This document shows, in pieces, positions 46,611-56,961 of a DNA stretch of 64,000 nucleotides. Every line of letters starts with the position of its first letter. The first letter of the stretch is position 1. The stretch covers positions 1,488,001 through 1,552,000 of the forward strand of contig NZ_JAPDIA010000008.1 in assembly GCF_029525575.1 (NCBI RefSeq). Direction: 5' to 3'. The notes beneath the pieces were generated by a model. It was not told where the DNA came from, did not search any database, and was given only the letters and a program-made list of their open reading frames with translations. Both the position numbers and the translations under genes were made by a program. The DNA is from Cohnella rhizosphaerae. Lineage in GTDB: Bacteria; Bacillota; Bacilli; Paenibacillales; Paenibacillaceae.

Positions 46611-46814
46611 CTATTGGAACAGGAAGATCGTCTTGATCTCCTGGAACAGATCGTTCAGCAGCCGGACGACCATGAACAGTACGACGACGAATCCGATGAC
46701 CGTGACCCAGTGCGCCATGTCTTCCTTGTTCATCTGCTTCAGCACGGTATGAATCATCGCGACGATGATCCCGATGCCCGCGATCTGGAAAATCGTGCTC
46801 ACGTCGATATTCAT
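46611..46814 (-). CDS. spoIIIAC: Stage III sporulation protein AC
   Basis: This 67-residue, two-helix protein has IFQIAGIGIIVAMIHTVLKQ and a second helix WVTVIGFVVVLFMVVRLL. Size and pattern are standard for SpoIIIAC. Confidence 0.94.
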   Translation of the reverse strand: MNIDVSTIFQIAGIGIIVAMIHTVLKQMNKEDMAHWVTVIGFVVVLFMVVRLLNDLFQEIKTIFLFQ

Positions 46815-46829
46815 GATTACGGCCCCCTA

Positions 46830-47348
46830 CTACATCATGAGAATGACGACCAGGGCGGCCGTGAGCACTCCCAAACTTCGGCACAGCTTCTCGTATTTCT
46901 GCTGGTCGTCGCGCGCCGCCTGTTCTTCCGCCTGAAGCTGATGCATCGCCAGTTTCAGGTGCTTCAACTGATCTTCCGCCCCGCTTCCGCCGAGCGTCTC
47001 GCCGAGCCGCAGCATCGTATCCCGCTCCGGCGGGCGCATCGAGGTAGCTTGCCAGCCAGCCTTGAACGCTTGCTCCCAGCAGACCGACACCGTCTCTCCG
47101 TTGCCTGAAGCAAGCTTCGCCGACGCCTCGGCGAACAAGGTCGACACGGGCGCCGTCAGCGCGGCCGCAATCCGGGCCAGCGCCTCCGGCAGCGGCGTTT
47201 GGCCGTAGCCGATCTCGGTGTCCAGCCGCTGAAGCGCATGGATCAGCTGCCTGATCTGCCGCGGCCGCTGCGCGAACTTCGCGGCCTGCATGAAGCCGAT
47301 CATCGTGCCCGCGAACAGGACGAGCGCAGCGCCAGCCAGCTTAAGCAT
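46830..47348 (-). CDS. spoIIIAB: Stage III sporulation protein AB
   Basis: This 172-residue protein with GspF-like helices has an N-terminal membrane segment (LAGAALVLFAGTMIGFMQA), the motif RPRQIRQLIHALQRLDTEI and a C-terminal helix SLGVLTAALVVILMM. It overlaps spoIIIAA by 8 bases. Confidence 0.93.
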   Translation of the reverse strand: MLKLAGAALVLFAGTMIGFMQAAKFAQRPRQIRQLIHALQRLDTEIGYGQTPLPEALARIAAALTAPVSTLFAEASAKLASGNGETVSVCWEQAFKAGWQATSMRPPERDTMLRLGETLGGSGAEDQLKHLKLAMHQLQAEEQAARDDQQKYEKLCRSLGVLTAALVVILMM

Positions 47349-48375
47349 GGCGCACCCCGTCCGCGTTCGGCGACCGGATGACCGGCACGGACCGGCAGCC
47401 CGACGACTTGCGCGCCTCCGCCTCCGCCTCGTCGGCGCCTACGACGCGATGCCTCACGACGCCGCCCGAGCGGGACAGCAGGACGTAGGCGCCGAACATG
47501 CCTTCGGAGGCGAGCTCCGCCAGCACGGGCCTGGCGAAGACGTCGCGCAAATCAAGGGCGTGCGCGGTCGCTACGACACGTACGCCGGCATGAAGCGCCT
47601 CCTTGAGCGCGTAAGCGTCCTCCGGCCGGCCGATCTCGTCGGCCACGACGACCTCGGGCGACATCGAGCGAACGAGCATCATGAGCCCTTCGGCCTTCGG
47701 ACAGGCGTCGAGCACGTCGGTGCGCGGACCGAGGTCGAACGCGGGCACGCCGCGGTCGCAGGCCGCGATCTCCGAGCGCTCGTCCACGACGCCGACCTTG
47801 CGACCGCCCCAGCGCTGCGCCTGTGGGTGATACCACTGCCCGGCGCTGATCGCGCGGGCCAGATCTCGAAGCAGCGTCGTCTTGCCCTGCTGCGGCGCGG
47901 ATACGATCAATGTATGCTTGACGGTGCGCGCGACCGGGTCCAGCAGCTCGGGCAGCAGGCTCGCCGCGCAGCCGGTTCGCGCCCTCGCGATCCGAATATT
48001 GAAGCTCGCGACGTCCCGCAGATGGCGAACATGTCCGCCCTCGAGCACCGTGCGGCCCGCCAGGCCGATCCGGTGGCCGCCGGCGACGGTTACGTAGCCG
48101 CGCCTCAGCTCCTCCTCAACCGCGTACAGCGAGTGATTCGTTACGCGTTCCAGCAATGCCCTGCAATCTTCGCGGGTCGGGCGGTAGGCGTCCGCGCTGT
48201 CCGTCACGGCTTTCCCTTGCGGACAAACGAATGCCGAGCCGCCCCCGAAGCCGATCTCGAGCGGCCGGCCTTCCCTGACGCGAATCTCCTCGAGCGACAG
48301 CAGCAGCGTCTGCGGCAGCTTTTCGAGCCGTCCGCGCAGACCGGCCGGGAACAATTCCAGCAACGGCAGCGACAA
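47341..48375 (-). CDS. spoIIIAA: Stage III sporulation protein AA, ATPase
   Basis: SpoIIIAA is the secretion-type ATPase thought to power the channel. It shows Walker A APQQGKTTLLRDLARAIS, the family motif YAVEEELRRGYVTVAGGHRI and a Walker B region EVVVADEIG. I take the TTG at 48375, after GGGGGGAGG, rather than the ATG at 48423, which has no site. This gives 344 residues, slightly longer than in Bacillus. It is the first gene of the eight-gene operon. Confidence 0.94.
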   Translation of the reverse strand: MSLPLLELFPAGLRGRLEKLPQTLLLSLEEIRVREGRPLEIGFGGGSAFVCPQGKAVTDSADAYRPTREDCRALLERVTNHSLYAVEEELRRGYVTVAGGHRIGLAGRTVLEGGHVRHLRDVASFNIRIARARTGCAASLLPELLDPVARTVKHTLIVSAPQQGKTTLLRDLARAISAGQWYHPQAQRWGGRKVGVVDERSEIAACDRGVPAFDLGPRTDVLDACPKAEGLMMLVRSMSPEVVVADEIGRPEDAYALKEALHAGVRVVATAHALDLRDVFARPVLAELASEGMFGAYVLLSRSGGVVRHRVVGADEAEAEARKSSGCRSVPVIRSPNADGVRHA

Positions 48376-48421
48376 GCTTCCTCCCCCCTTTCCGTCTTGC
48401 ACAAGTTGTCCTTCTCTCTTC

Positions 48422-48452
48422 ATGCATATGCTTGGACGCTTCTCTTTTATGC
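48422..48452 (-). promoter_or_regulatory. Possible sigma-E promoter of the spoIIIA operon
   Basis: On the minus strand GCATAAA (48446-48452) and CATATGCAT (48422-48430) are 15 bases apart, about 50 bases upstream of spoIIIAA. This resembles the sigma-E pattern only loosely, but spoIIIA is a known sigma-E operon. Confidence 0.3.
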
Positions 48453-48499
48453 GTGGGAAGTCTCTTTTTTCCGTTGATAGATTGGAACGTTCAAGCCGC

Positions 48500-48763
48500 T
48501 TATTTCTTGAGAATGCCGATCAGCAAGCATGCGACGCCTGCGCCGATCCAGACGAGTTTGACGGGAGAAAGCTTGTCCGACATGCCGACCAGACCGATCG
48601 TCGTCGTGGAGATCAAAATCAGCGGACCGACCAGCGCCAGCATGGCGTTCACGCTTAGCGCCTTGGTGACGTCGTTGAGCTTCAGCATGACCAATGCGGC
48701 CGTCAATTCGATGCTTCCGGACAAAATCCGGAGCAGCGCCATGCTGAATACGGATTTATCCAA
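48500..48763 (-). CDS. yqhV: YqhV (DUF2619) membrane protein
   Basis: This 87-residue protein has two or three membrane helices (SMALLRILSGSIELTAALVM, LALVGPLILISTTTIGLVGM and VKLVWIGAGVACLLIGILK). Position next to spoIIIAA and size match B. subtilis YqhV. The TTG at 48763 follows AAAGGAGG at a good spacing. The function is unknown; the neighbourhood suggests a sporulation role. Confidence 0.85.
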   Translation of the reverse strand: MDKSVFSMALLRILSGSIELTAALVMLKLNDVTKALSVNAMLALVGPLILISTTTIGLVGMSDKLSPVKLVWIGAGVACLLIGILKK

Positions 48764-48865
48764 GCCGCTCTCACCTCCTTTCGCCAACTCGAATCATGGC
48801 CGTGGTATACGCTATGCGACGAAGTCGGACAACTTGCCAAGATGATGGAAATATAAGAGATTCGC

Positions 48866-48898
48866 AAAAAAAAAGACCCGTCCGGTATCGGACGAGCC
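48866..48898 (-). terminator. Terminator of the coiled-coil gene
   Basis: GGCTCGTCCG and CGGACGGGTC pair around ATAC (minus strand) and are followed by T9. It closes the coiled-coil gene before yqhV. Confidence 0.85.
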
Positions 48899-48912
48899 TG
48901 CTAAACGTTCGG

Positions 48913-49290
48913 TTACTTTGCTCTTTTTAACGCTCTGATCTCTGTATCGTGCTCCAGCACGCGGAACGCGAGCGCTTCGATCGCCTTTCCTTGCCTTGAC
49001 TGCTCGGTCTGAAGCGAATCGATGGCGATGGCTTGCTCCTCCTGAACGTCCATGACCTTCGTCAAGCGCTCGTTCGTGTCTATGACGGCGGTCGCCACTT
49101 GGTTCAGCGTCGTTTCGATGACATCGAATCGCCGATCCATGCCCTCCAGCCGTTGATCGATGCCGTCCAATCGCTGGTCGATGGCATCGAATCGTCGATC
49201 CATTCCATCCAGCCGACTGTCGATGCCGTCAAACCGCTGGGACATTCCCTTCAACTCTACCAAAATGGCGTCCAATACCTGCTCGTTCAT
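48913..49290 (-). CDS. Coiled-coil protein of tandem heptads, function unknown
   Basis: This 125-residue protein is almost entirely helical. Residues 17-56 are near-perfect seven-residue repeats of the type RFDGIDS, RLDGMDR, RFDAIDQ, RLDGIDQ, RLEGMDR and RFDVIET, followed by a longer irregular coil and a basic end (EIRALKRAK). There is no signal peptide or membrane helix, so it is probably a cytoplasmic trimer or tetramer. Similar short repeats occur in phage-tail and bacterial coiled-coil proteins of unknown role. The ATG follows AAGGAGGAAGAAC. It is transcribed alone between lysC and yqhV. Confidence 0.75.
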   Translation of the reverse strand: MNEQVLDAILVELKGMSQRFDGIDSRLDGMDRRFDAIDQRLDGIDQRLEGMDRRFDVIETTLNQVATAVIDTNERLTKVMDVQEEQAIAIDSLQTEQSRQGKAIEALAFRVLEHDTEIRALKRAK

Positions 49291-49465
49291 TTGTTCTTCC
49301 TCCTTAGGATCGATATACCGCCGACGACAAAAATACTTGTAATTCGACAGGTATGACCTCCATAGGGTCGGAAGGAGGCAGGGACCTTTGCTAAAATAAA
49401 CTTAGCAAAAGCGCTAGAAATATCCAATATAAACTTAAAACGTTAAAAGATGCTTGACAACCGTA

Positions 49466-50720
<1,255 letters not shown>

Positions 50721-50761
50721 CGCGGTTCCACTCCTCATCTTCACATTGCATACAGCAATAT

Positions 50762-50767
50762 ATTATA
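50762..50767 (-). promoter_or_regulatory. Probable -10 element of lysC
   Basis: A perfect TATAAT lies on the minus strand, 42 bases upstream of the lysC start and just past the efp terminator. No strong -35 is visible. Confidence 0.5.
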
Positions 50768-50792
50768 GCATAAGGCCGACGGCCCAGAAACG

Positions 50793-50832
50793 AAAAAAAA
50801 ATCCTCCGGGCCCTGGAAGGACGCGGAGGATT
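50793..50832 (-). terminator. Terminator of efp
   Basis: AATCCTCCG pairs with CGGAGGATT, and a run of T follows on the minus strand. It separates efp from lysC. Confidence 0.85.
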
Positions 50833-50841
50833 CGACGAAGC

Positions 50842-51399
50842 TTAGGCGCGGGAAATATATTTGCCTTCGGTCGTATTGATGAGGAGCACGTCGCCCTCGT
50901 TAATGAAAAGCGGCACTTGAACGTTGAGCCCGGTCTCGAGCTTCGCGTTCTTCGTGGCGCCGGTCGCCGTATTGCCCTTGATGCCCGGCTCGGTCTCCAC
51001 GACCTTCAGGTCGACGTTGTTCGGCAGGTTGATGCCGAGAATCTCGCCCTGGTAGCTCGTGATGTTAACCGTCATGTTTTCCTTCAGGAAGTTGACTTCC
51101 CACTCGAGCTGCTTCTTGTCCAGGTTGAACTGGTCGTAGGTCTCGTTGTCCATGAACGTGTACTCGCTGCCGGAGTTGTACAGGTACTGCACGGCGCGGT
51201 TCTCGATATGGGCGCGAACGACGTTCTCGCCGGCACGGAACGTTTTTTCGATGACGTTGCCGTTGCGCAGATTCTTCAGCTTGGAGCGTACGAACGCGGC
51301 GCCTTTGCCCGGCTTGACGTGCTGGAAGTCGATAACGGTGCACAGATCGTTGTCCACTTCAATGGTAAGGCCTGTCTTAAAATCGTTAACGGAAATCAC
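50842..51399 (-). CDS. efp: Translation elongation factor P
   Basis: EF-P relieves ribosome stalling at polyproline. All three OB-like domains are visible: FQHVKPGKGAAFVRSKLKNL with the tip lysine, YTFMDNETYDQFNLDKKQLE and TATGATKNAKLETGLNVQVP, ending with GDVLLINTTEGKY. The 185 residues are normal. Confidence 0.97.
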   Translation of the reverse strand: MISVNDFKTGLTIEVDNDLCTVIDFQHVKPGKGAAFVRSKLKNLRNGNVIEKTFRAGENVVRAHIENRAVQYLYNSGSEYTFMDNETYDQFNLDKKQLEWEVNFLKENMTVNITSYQGEILGINLPNNVDLKVVETEPGIKGNTATGATKNAKLETGLNVQVPLFINEGDVLLINTTEGKYISRA

Positions 51400-51431
51400 T
51401 GCTAAATTCCCTCCTGTAGGAACGTGGCTCC

Positions 51432-52511
51432 CTATTCCAGAACGATCAGTTCCTTCGGGGAACGCGTAAGTATTTTAATCCCGTCATCCGTCAGAACGAC
51501 GTCGTCTTCGATCCGTACGCCGCCGAAGCCCGGTACGTAAATACCCGGCTCGACCGTGACGACATGACCCGGGAGTAAAATCGTATCCGGCGCCGAATAG
51601 CTGAGCCGCGGCTCCTCGTGAATATCGAGACCGATCCCGTGACCGGTGCTATGGCCGTATTGATCTCCATAACCATACCGCGTGATGATATCTCTCGTCA
51701 AGGCGTCGCCTTCCCGTCCGGTCAATCCCGGCTTCAGATGCGCGAGCGCGTGCAGTTGGGCTTCGAGCACGATGCCGTAGATCTCCTTGTGACGGTCCGT
51801 CGCCGGACCGACGACGACCGTGCGGGTCAAGTCCGAGCAGTAGCCTTTGTAGGATGCGCCAAAATCCAGCGTGACGAATTCGCCTGGCCCGATCACCCGG
51901 TCGCTCGCCACCCCGTGCGGCATCGCGGAGCGCTCGCCCGAAGCGACGATCGTATCGAACGACGTGCCCGAGGCGCCGAGCTTCCTCATATAAAACTCCA
52001 TCTCCAGCGCGATGTCCGACTCTTTCGCGCCGGGCTTCAGAAAACCGAGAATATGCGAAAAGGTCCGGTCGGCGATATCCGCGGCCTCTTGGAGGACGGC
52101 AAGCTCCGCCTCATCCTTGACGGCCCGAAGCTTCTCGAGCGCCTTGCCGGCAGGCACGAGTTCAACCGGCGCCAGCCGCTCCTTAAGAAGCGCATAGGCG
52201 GCATAGCTCACCGTAGCGTCCTCGAATAGCAGACGCCGGACGCCCGCTTCGCGCAACCGCTCCGCGACGCGATCATAATAGCCCGCCGGCGGATGCTCCG
52301 CGACTTCGACGCCGGAGGCTTGGACGTTCGCTTGCTCCGTATAGCGGAAATCGGTGAACAGCACGGCGGCCTTGGCCGTCACCAGCACGACGCCCGCCGT
52401 GCCCGTGAACCCCGTCAAATATCGCCGGTTGTGTCCGCTGGTCACCAGCATGGCGTCGCCGCCGAGTCCCGCCATCTCGCCTCTCAATCTTGCGATTCTA
52501 GCTTCGGTCAT
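51432..52511 (-). CDS. yqhT: Xaa-Pro aminopeptidase-type M24 peptidase YqhT
   Basis: This creatinase-fold metallopeptidase removes N-terminal residues before proline. It has an N-terminal domain (RIARLRGEMAGLG) and a catalytic domain with the metal ligands in TLDFGASYKGYCSDLTRT, YGHSTGHGIGLDIHEEP and VTVEPGIYVPG. The ATG at 52511 after AAAGGAGA gives 359 residues. It sits between aroQ and efp. Confidence 0.94.
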   Translation of the reverse strand: MTEARIARLRGEMAGLGGDAMLVTSGHNRRYLTGFTGTAGVVLVTAKAAVLFTDFRYTEQANVQASGVEVAEHPPAGYYDRVAERLREAGVRRLLFEDATVSYAAYALLKERLAPVELVPAGKALEKLRAVKDEAELAVLQEAADIADRTFSHILGFLKPGAKESDIALEMEFYMRKLGASGTSFDTIVASGERSAMPHGVASDRVIGPGEFVTLDFGASYKGYCSDLTRTVVVGPATDRHKEIYGIVLEAQLHALAHLKPGLTGREGDALTRDIITRYGYGDQYGHSTGHGIGLDIHEEPRLSYSAPDTILLPGHVVTVEPGIYVPGFGGVRIEDDVVLTDDGIKILTRSPKELIVLE

Positions 52512-52540
52512 CGATCGCGTCTCCTTTCTCTGCTTGCCAT

Positions 52541-52990
52541 TTACGAGCGAGCCGGCTGCCGCAAGTGACGCAGCAGCGCAAGCAGGCCAAGCTCGTAGCC
52601 GTATGCGCCGAAACCGGCGATCTGGCCGACGCACACCGGCGCGAGCATCGACGTATGCCGGAAAGACTCGCGCTTATGGATGTTCGACAAGTGAACTTCG
52701 ACGGTAGGCAGTCCGACGGCTGCGATGCCGTCGCGAAGCGCGATGCTCGTATGCGTATAGGCGCCGGGATTGATCAAAATGCCGTCGTGCCGGCCGAACG
52801 CGGCATGCATCTCGTCCAGCAGCCCGCCCTCGTGATTCGATTGATAAAAGAAAAGAGAAGCGCCTTCGCGCTCGGCGGTCTCCGTCAGGTTCCGCTCGAT
52901 CTCGGGCAGCGTGGCGGTCCCGTACACGCCCGGCTCTCTGACGCCGAGCATGTTCAGGTTCGGTCCGTTCAGAACCAGGATACTGGGCAA
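52541..52990 (-). CDS. aroQ: 3-dehydroquinate dehydratase, type II
   Basis: AroQ catalyses the third shikimate-pathway step as a dodecamer. It has ILVLNGPNLNMLGVREPGVY with the catalytic Tyr/Arg region, FFYQSNHEGGLLDEMHAA, ILINPGAYTHTSIALRDGIA and VEVHLSNIHKRESFRH. The TTG at 52990 after AAGGAAGGAG gives 149 residues, the family size; an ATG at 53035 is possible. It corresponds to B. subtilis yqhS. Confidence 0.95.
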   Translation of the reverse strand: MPSILVLNGPNLNMLGVREPGVYGTATLPEIERNLTETAEREGASLFFYQSNHEGGLLDEMHAAFGRHDGILINPGAYTHTSIALRDGIAAVGLPTVEVHLSNIHKRESFRHTSMLAPVCVGQIAGFGAYGYELGLLALLRHLRQPARS

Positions 52991-53091
52991 TTCCGGCACT
53001 CCTTCCTTGATTTCCGCTATAAATTCATCAGTCATTGTAACATAACGATCCACGGCGGTGCTATACGCCTCGCCCAGCGATAAGCACTCGT

Positions 53092-53632
53092 TCACGCAGG
53101 CTCCGGATCGCCGGCGCGGCCGTTTTCCTGCCCGTTCGCCTGCTTCGGCTCGCGCGCGGATTCGTTGTGAAATTCGAAGGCGAACGAATATCCGATAAAG
53201 AGCCCCCATAGCACGTAGACTGCGCATTCCGTAAACATGCTGCCAAGACCGATCTCTTTGTAAGCGGGAATGGCGCCGGTCGCAGGCCCGATCCAGAAAA
53301 AGAGCAGCACCCACCAAACTGCGCCGTAAAACAAACCCGGCCAAGGACCGCGAAGCTTGCCCAATATGAGCCAGTATAAATATGCGGCGACGATCGACAT
53401 GACGACAAACAGCGCCAGCCCGACGCAGTGCCAGCCGACCGTATCCAGGCGCTCCCGCTTCATGAAGGGATCGATCAAAAAAGGCTTGCGGCACTTTGGT
53501 GAGGTTCAACGCGACCGACAGCCACCGTAGCGAGCCCCAGATGAGACCGGCGAACAGGCCGAGCGTCAAGCAATAGACCGCAGGGTACTTCGTTTTTCCC
53601 GTCGAAGCGCTTTTGTTTTCCGTTTGTTCCAT
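53092..53632 (-). CDS. yqhR: YqhR membrane protein (one frameshift)
   Basis: This 179-residue, four-helix protein of unknown function has CLTLGLFAGLIWGSLRWLSV, CVGLALFVVMSIVAAYLYWL, LFYGAVWWVLLFFWIGPATG and AVYVLWGLFIGYSFAFEF. The frame breaks at A6 (53477-53482); five As join KVPQAFLIDPFM to the remaining helices. Position next to aroQ and yqhQ identifies it as YqhR. The C-terminus is polar and Glu/Gln-rich. Confidence 0.85.
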
Positions 53633-53794
53633 CTTTTCGATTCACCCTTTCCGAATATCCCCCCGATCGGCATAGTATGGGCCGCGTGCGCGTGCGCTAA
53701 TCGCCGCGCGGCCGGAGGCTGTAGCTTTGCTCGCCCTTATCCTGTAAAATAAGAGGGTACCCGAAGCTTCCAGCTTCAAGAGATTCGTCGAGAG

Positions 53795-54755
53795 ATGGTG
53801 AATGGTTTGGCAGAACAACCGACCTCCATATACGGAGGACAAGCCGTGATCGAAGGCGTCATGTTCGCCGGACGGAACGTCCACGTGACCGCGGTGCGGC
53901 GCAAGAATCAGGAGATCGCATTTTTCGAAGTCCCCCCGCAAACAGCAGCAGAGCCGGGCGCTCGCGGTGCTGAAGCGGATTCCTTTTATCCGTGGCATCG
54001 TCGGCATCGTCGAGTCTTCGGCCAAAGGCTCGCAGCACTTGAACTTCTCGGCCGAGGCGTACGCGGAAGACGAGACGCAGCCGGACGCGGCGGAGAAGCC
54101 GAAGGAAAAAGAAAAATGGAGCCTGTCCATGGTGCTCGGCGTGGCCGTCGTAGGCGTTTTGTCGTTCGTTTTCGGCAAGCTCGTCTTTACGACCGTGCCT
54201 GCGCTGCTCGAAGGCTTTCTGTTCGAAAACGTATTTAACAGCATGATCCTGCATAACCTGTTGGAAGGCGTCATCAAGATCGCGCTTTTGCTCTTTTATC
54301 TCTGGTTTATTTCCAAGACGCCGTTGATCAAGCGACTGTTCCAGTATCACGGCGCCGAGCACAAGGTGATCAGCGCTTACGAAGCCGGCGTCGAACTGAC
54401 GGTCGAAAACGTTCAACGCTTCACTCGCCTGCACTATCGCTGCGGCAGCAGCTTTCTCGTGTTTACGGTCATCGTCGGCGTTATCCTGTACTCGTTCCCG
54501 ATCTTCCATTGGGATACGATATGGGAGCGCGTATGGATCCGGATCGCCCTGCTTCCGGTCGTCATCGGCATCTCTTACGAGGTGCTTCGCTGGACGAACG
54601 CGGCTCGCGACATTCCGGGGCTGCGCATCCTCGGTTATCCCGGGCTGTGGCTTCAACTGCTGACCACCAAGGAACCGAACGACGACCAGGTCGCGGTATC
54701 GATCGCATCGTTTAATCGCATGCGGGAGCTCGACCGGGAGATACGGCCCGTATAA
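53795..54755 (+). CDS. yqhQ: YqhQ-like DUF1385 membrane protein (one frameshift)
   Basis: The DUF1385 N-terminus SIYGGQAVIEGVMFAGRN leads, after correction, to RALAVLKRIPFIRGIVGIVE and several membrane helices. It then has YHGAEHKVISAYEAGVELTV and HYRCGSSFLVFTVIVGVI. The frame breaks at C6 (53932-53937); five Cs give 319 residues, almost the length of B. subtilis YqhQ. The function is unknown. It is divergent from yqhR, as in Bacillus the two are neighbours. Confidence 0.88.
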
Positions 54756-54781
54756 ATCAAATGCAACGGGAGGGACGCTCC

Positions 54782-55108
54782 ATGCGCAAACGCAACCGAA
54801 TGCCAACTTGGTTCGCCGTATTTCTGGCGCTCATCGCCATCGGGATCGCGTCCTCTATCCTGAACGGCGGCCAGGCGCTTATCATCCCCGTCGTTCTCGT
54901 CGCGATCGTCTGGATCTTGTACAAATTCCCGCCGAATCGCTGGGCTCGCGGCGGTACGGCCCGGTCCGATTACCAGCGCGCGGCCGCGCAAAGCAAAAAG
55001 CGTCAGCAGGCCAAGGATGCCGGAGCCAAACCGCGACGCGGTCCCTCGCCTTTCCGGGTCATCGAAGGCAGCAAAGGACGCGACGACGAGCCGCCGACCT
55101 ATCATTAA
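54782..55108 (+). CDS. Small two-helix membrane protein with a basic tail (YqhP position)
   Basis: This 108-residue protein starts at ATG 54782 after GGGAGGGACG. It has two hydrophobic segments (WFAVFLALIAIGIASSIL and LIIPVVLVAIVWILYKF) and a long basic, probably disordered C-terminus (QRAAAQSKKRQQAKDAG). It occupies the yqhP position downstream of yqhQ, but I cannot confirm homology to YqhP from sequence alone. It ends before a bidirectional-looking terminator. Confidence 0.75.
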   Translation: MRKRNRMPTWFAVFLALIAIGIASSILNGGQALIIPVVLVAIVWILYKFPPNRWARGGTARSDYQRAAAQSKKRQQAKDAGAKPRRGPSPFRVIEGSKGRDDEPPTYH

Positions 55109-55133
55109 AGAAACGCTCCGGCGTCCGACGCGC

Positions 55134-55167
55134 AAAAGGATTGAGGCTACCGCCTCAATCCTTTTTT
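55134..55167 (+). terminator. Terminator of the yqhQ operon
   Basis: AAAAGGATTGAGGC and GCCTCAATCCTTTT pair around TACC and are followed by T6. The 120 bases from here to the yqhO stop show nothing recognisable. Confidence 0.85.
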
Positions 55168-55291
55168 ATTTGGATGCTCGATGGGCTTGGCATACCCGAA
55201 TCGAACTTTGGCCGGACTTGGCGCAGGGTTCGGATTCGGACGTATGCCCGGCAGGTCGGGGGGGCACATTCCGGTTCTGTAATCGTACAGA

Positions 55292-56222
55292 TTAAAAAAA
55301 CGCGGTACCCGCGCTTAAACCCGACGTATACAAGCTCTCGCTTTGCGCTTCGGACAAATGAAAATCCGTCGTACGTACGCCGAGCGTCGGAATTTTAATC
55401 GTCCGCACGCGATTGTTTTTTTCGATATAACGCTCGTCGTGGGCGCTCAGCATCGTTTCGAACATGGCATAGAACATCGTGAACGGACCGGTGATCCGGT
55501 GTCCTTTCGGATTCGGCCTGCCGACCATTTGAAATCCGACCACGGGCAGCAGCGGTCCCTTTGCCTCGGGCTCTTCGAACAACCATAACGGAAAATTGCT
55601 GAGCAGCCCGCCGTCAACGACATAGGAACCGTGCGCGATCAGGCTTTTTTTCATGTCGCTTGGCGCGTTTGAAAGGCCGGTAAGCGGATGGGCCGCGCAC
55701 GATGACCGGATCGAAAAAATAAGGAATGCTCACGCTCATGCGAATCGCCTGAGCCACGCCCAGTTCCCGTGGATTCATCCCGTAATCGGCGATGTCGTCC
55801 GGCAAAACGAGCAGTTTGCCGTTCGTAATATCCGAAGCGACGATGCGCAGACGGCCCGGAGGCAGGTCTCCGAACGTCCTTATCCCGCGTGCCGCCAGCA
55901 GCTTCTCGGCCCAAGCTTCGAGCGCGTCGCCGCTGTACAGACCTTTAAAAATCAGCAGGCGAGCGGCCGGGCCGATCAGTTTGACGTTAAAAACAGGCGC
56001 CCGCTTCAAAAAATCCGAGAACGGCGTGCCATCGATGATCGCTTTCATTTCCGACGCATTGTACCCGGCTGCGATCAGCGCAGCCACGATGCTTCCGGCG
56101 GAAGTGCCGGCCACTTGATGGAAGCCGTAACCGTTCAGCTCCGCAGCCCGCACGGCGCCCGCGAGCGAGATCCCCTTGACCCCGCCGCCTTCGAAAACCG
56201 CATTGATCATCTTCAGGTTCAT
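55292..56222 (-). CDS. yqhO: Patatin-like phospholipase YqhO (one frameshift)
   Basis: This cytoplasmic serine acyl hydrolase of the RssA/patatin type has the oxyanion loop GGGVKGISLAGA, nucleophile elbow GTSAGS and the dyad aspartate in VVDGGLLSNFPLWLF. The frame breaks at T7 (55645-55651); six Ts join KRHEKKSLIAHGSYVV and restore the catalytic aspartate, giving 309 residues. Without the correction the protein would lack its dyad. It lies between yqhP-like and mntR, matching B. subtilis yqhO. Confidence 0.9.
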
Positions 56223-56342
56223 GAGGCTGCCTCCGTCCGCATATAAGCCGATTACTGCAAGCTTATGCGGCCTTACTGAAGCGCAGACCCGAAGCTGCGT
56301 ACGATTCCTCGATGTGATCCCTCCTGTTTTCGACCGGCAAGC

Positions 56343-56367
56343 AAAAGAGGACGCGTACGCGTCCTCT
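56343..56367 (-). terminator. Terminator of mntR
   Basis: A perfect 22-bp palindrome (56346-56367) is followed by T4 on the minus strand, 5 bases after the mntR stop. Confidence 0.75.
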
Positions 56368-56372
56368 CCCCC

Positions 56373-56795
56373 TTATTCCGTATCCAATTCGGCGCGGATG
56401 CGCATCAATTCCGAGCGGCGCGCATCGTCACGATTAAAATATTCGACCAGCGTTTCGATGCAGGTAATGGAATCCCAACTCAAATGATGCTCGATTCCTT
56501 CCACGTCGCGGTAAATATTTTCATGCTGCACGCCGATCACGCTCAGGAAGGATTCGAGCAAATGATGCCGGTCGACGAGCCGCTTTCCGATTTTTTTCCC
56601 TTTGCTCGTGAGGATCAACCCTCTGTACTTTTCGTAAATCAAATATTGATCCTTGTCCAGCTTCTGAATCATCTTGGTCACGGACGAGGGGTGCACTTCA
56701 AGTCCTTCGGCGATATCGGATACGCGGGCGTATCCCTTCTCGTCGATCAGCCTGTAAATGCGTTCGAGATAATCTTCCATGCTTGGCGTCGGCAC
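56373..56795 (-). CDS. mntR: Manganese-responsive repressor MntR
   Basis: MntR controls Mn(II) uptake genes. The winged helix is YARVSDIAEGLEVHPSSVTK. The metal ligands of the B. subtilis protein are all present at the same numbers (D8, E11, H77, E99, E102, H103), in the motifs MEDYLE, RHHLLE and VEGIEHHL. The GTG start and 140 residues fit. It is divergent from splB. Confidence 0.97.
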   Translation of the reverse strand: MPTPSMEDYLERIYRLIDEKGYARVSDIAEGLEVHPSSVTKMIQKLDKDQYLIYEKYRGLILTSKGKKIGKRLVDRHHLLESFLSVIGVQHENIYRDVEGIEHHLSWDSITCIETLVEYFNRDDARRSELMRIRAELDTE

Positions 56796-56929
56796 CGAAC
56801 TGTCCCCTTTCCCGACGGTTAATAACTCTTTGTATCATACAACGCGCGTTCGACGAGGGCAAGCTACCGCTTTAACCTGAACGGATCGATATCCAAAAGT
56901 TAAGCCGTGTCCGCCGTCTTCGGCCGAAG

Positions 56930-56936
56930 CATACTA
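56930..56936 (+). promoter_or_regulatory. Sigma-G-like -10 element of splB
   Basis: CATACTA, a perfect sigma-G -10, lies 25 bases before the splB ATG. A TGTCCG about 16 bases upstream is a poor -35. Forespore expression of splB is known in Bacillus. Confidence 0.5.
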
Positions 56937-56961
56937 CAGAAACAAAGGGGGCGAGTGAACG

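Noticed and set aside
48915..49290. The heptad-repeat gene as a phage tail fibre fragment
   Set aside because: No other phage genes are near, and it has its own ribosome binding site and terminator, so a stand-alone cellular coiled-coil protein is the more economical view.
55168..55291. Possible tRNA or small RNA after the yqhQ operon
   Set aside because: The stretch has no cloverleaf, CCA end or hairpin with a T-run beyond the terminator already listed.
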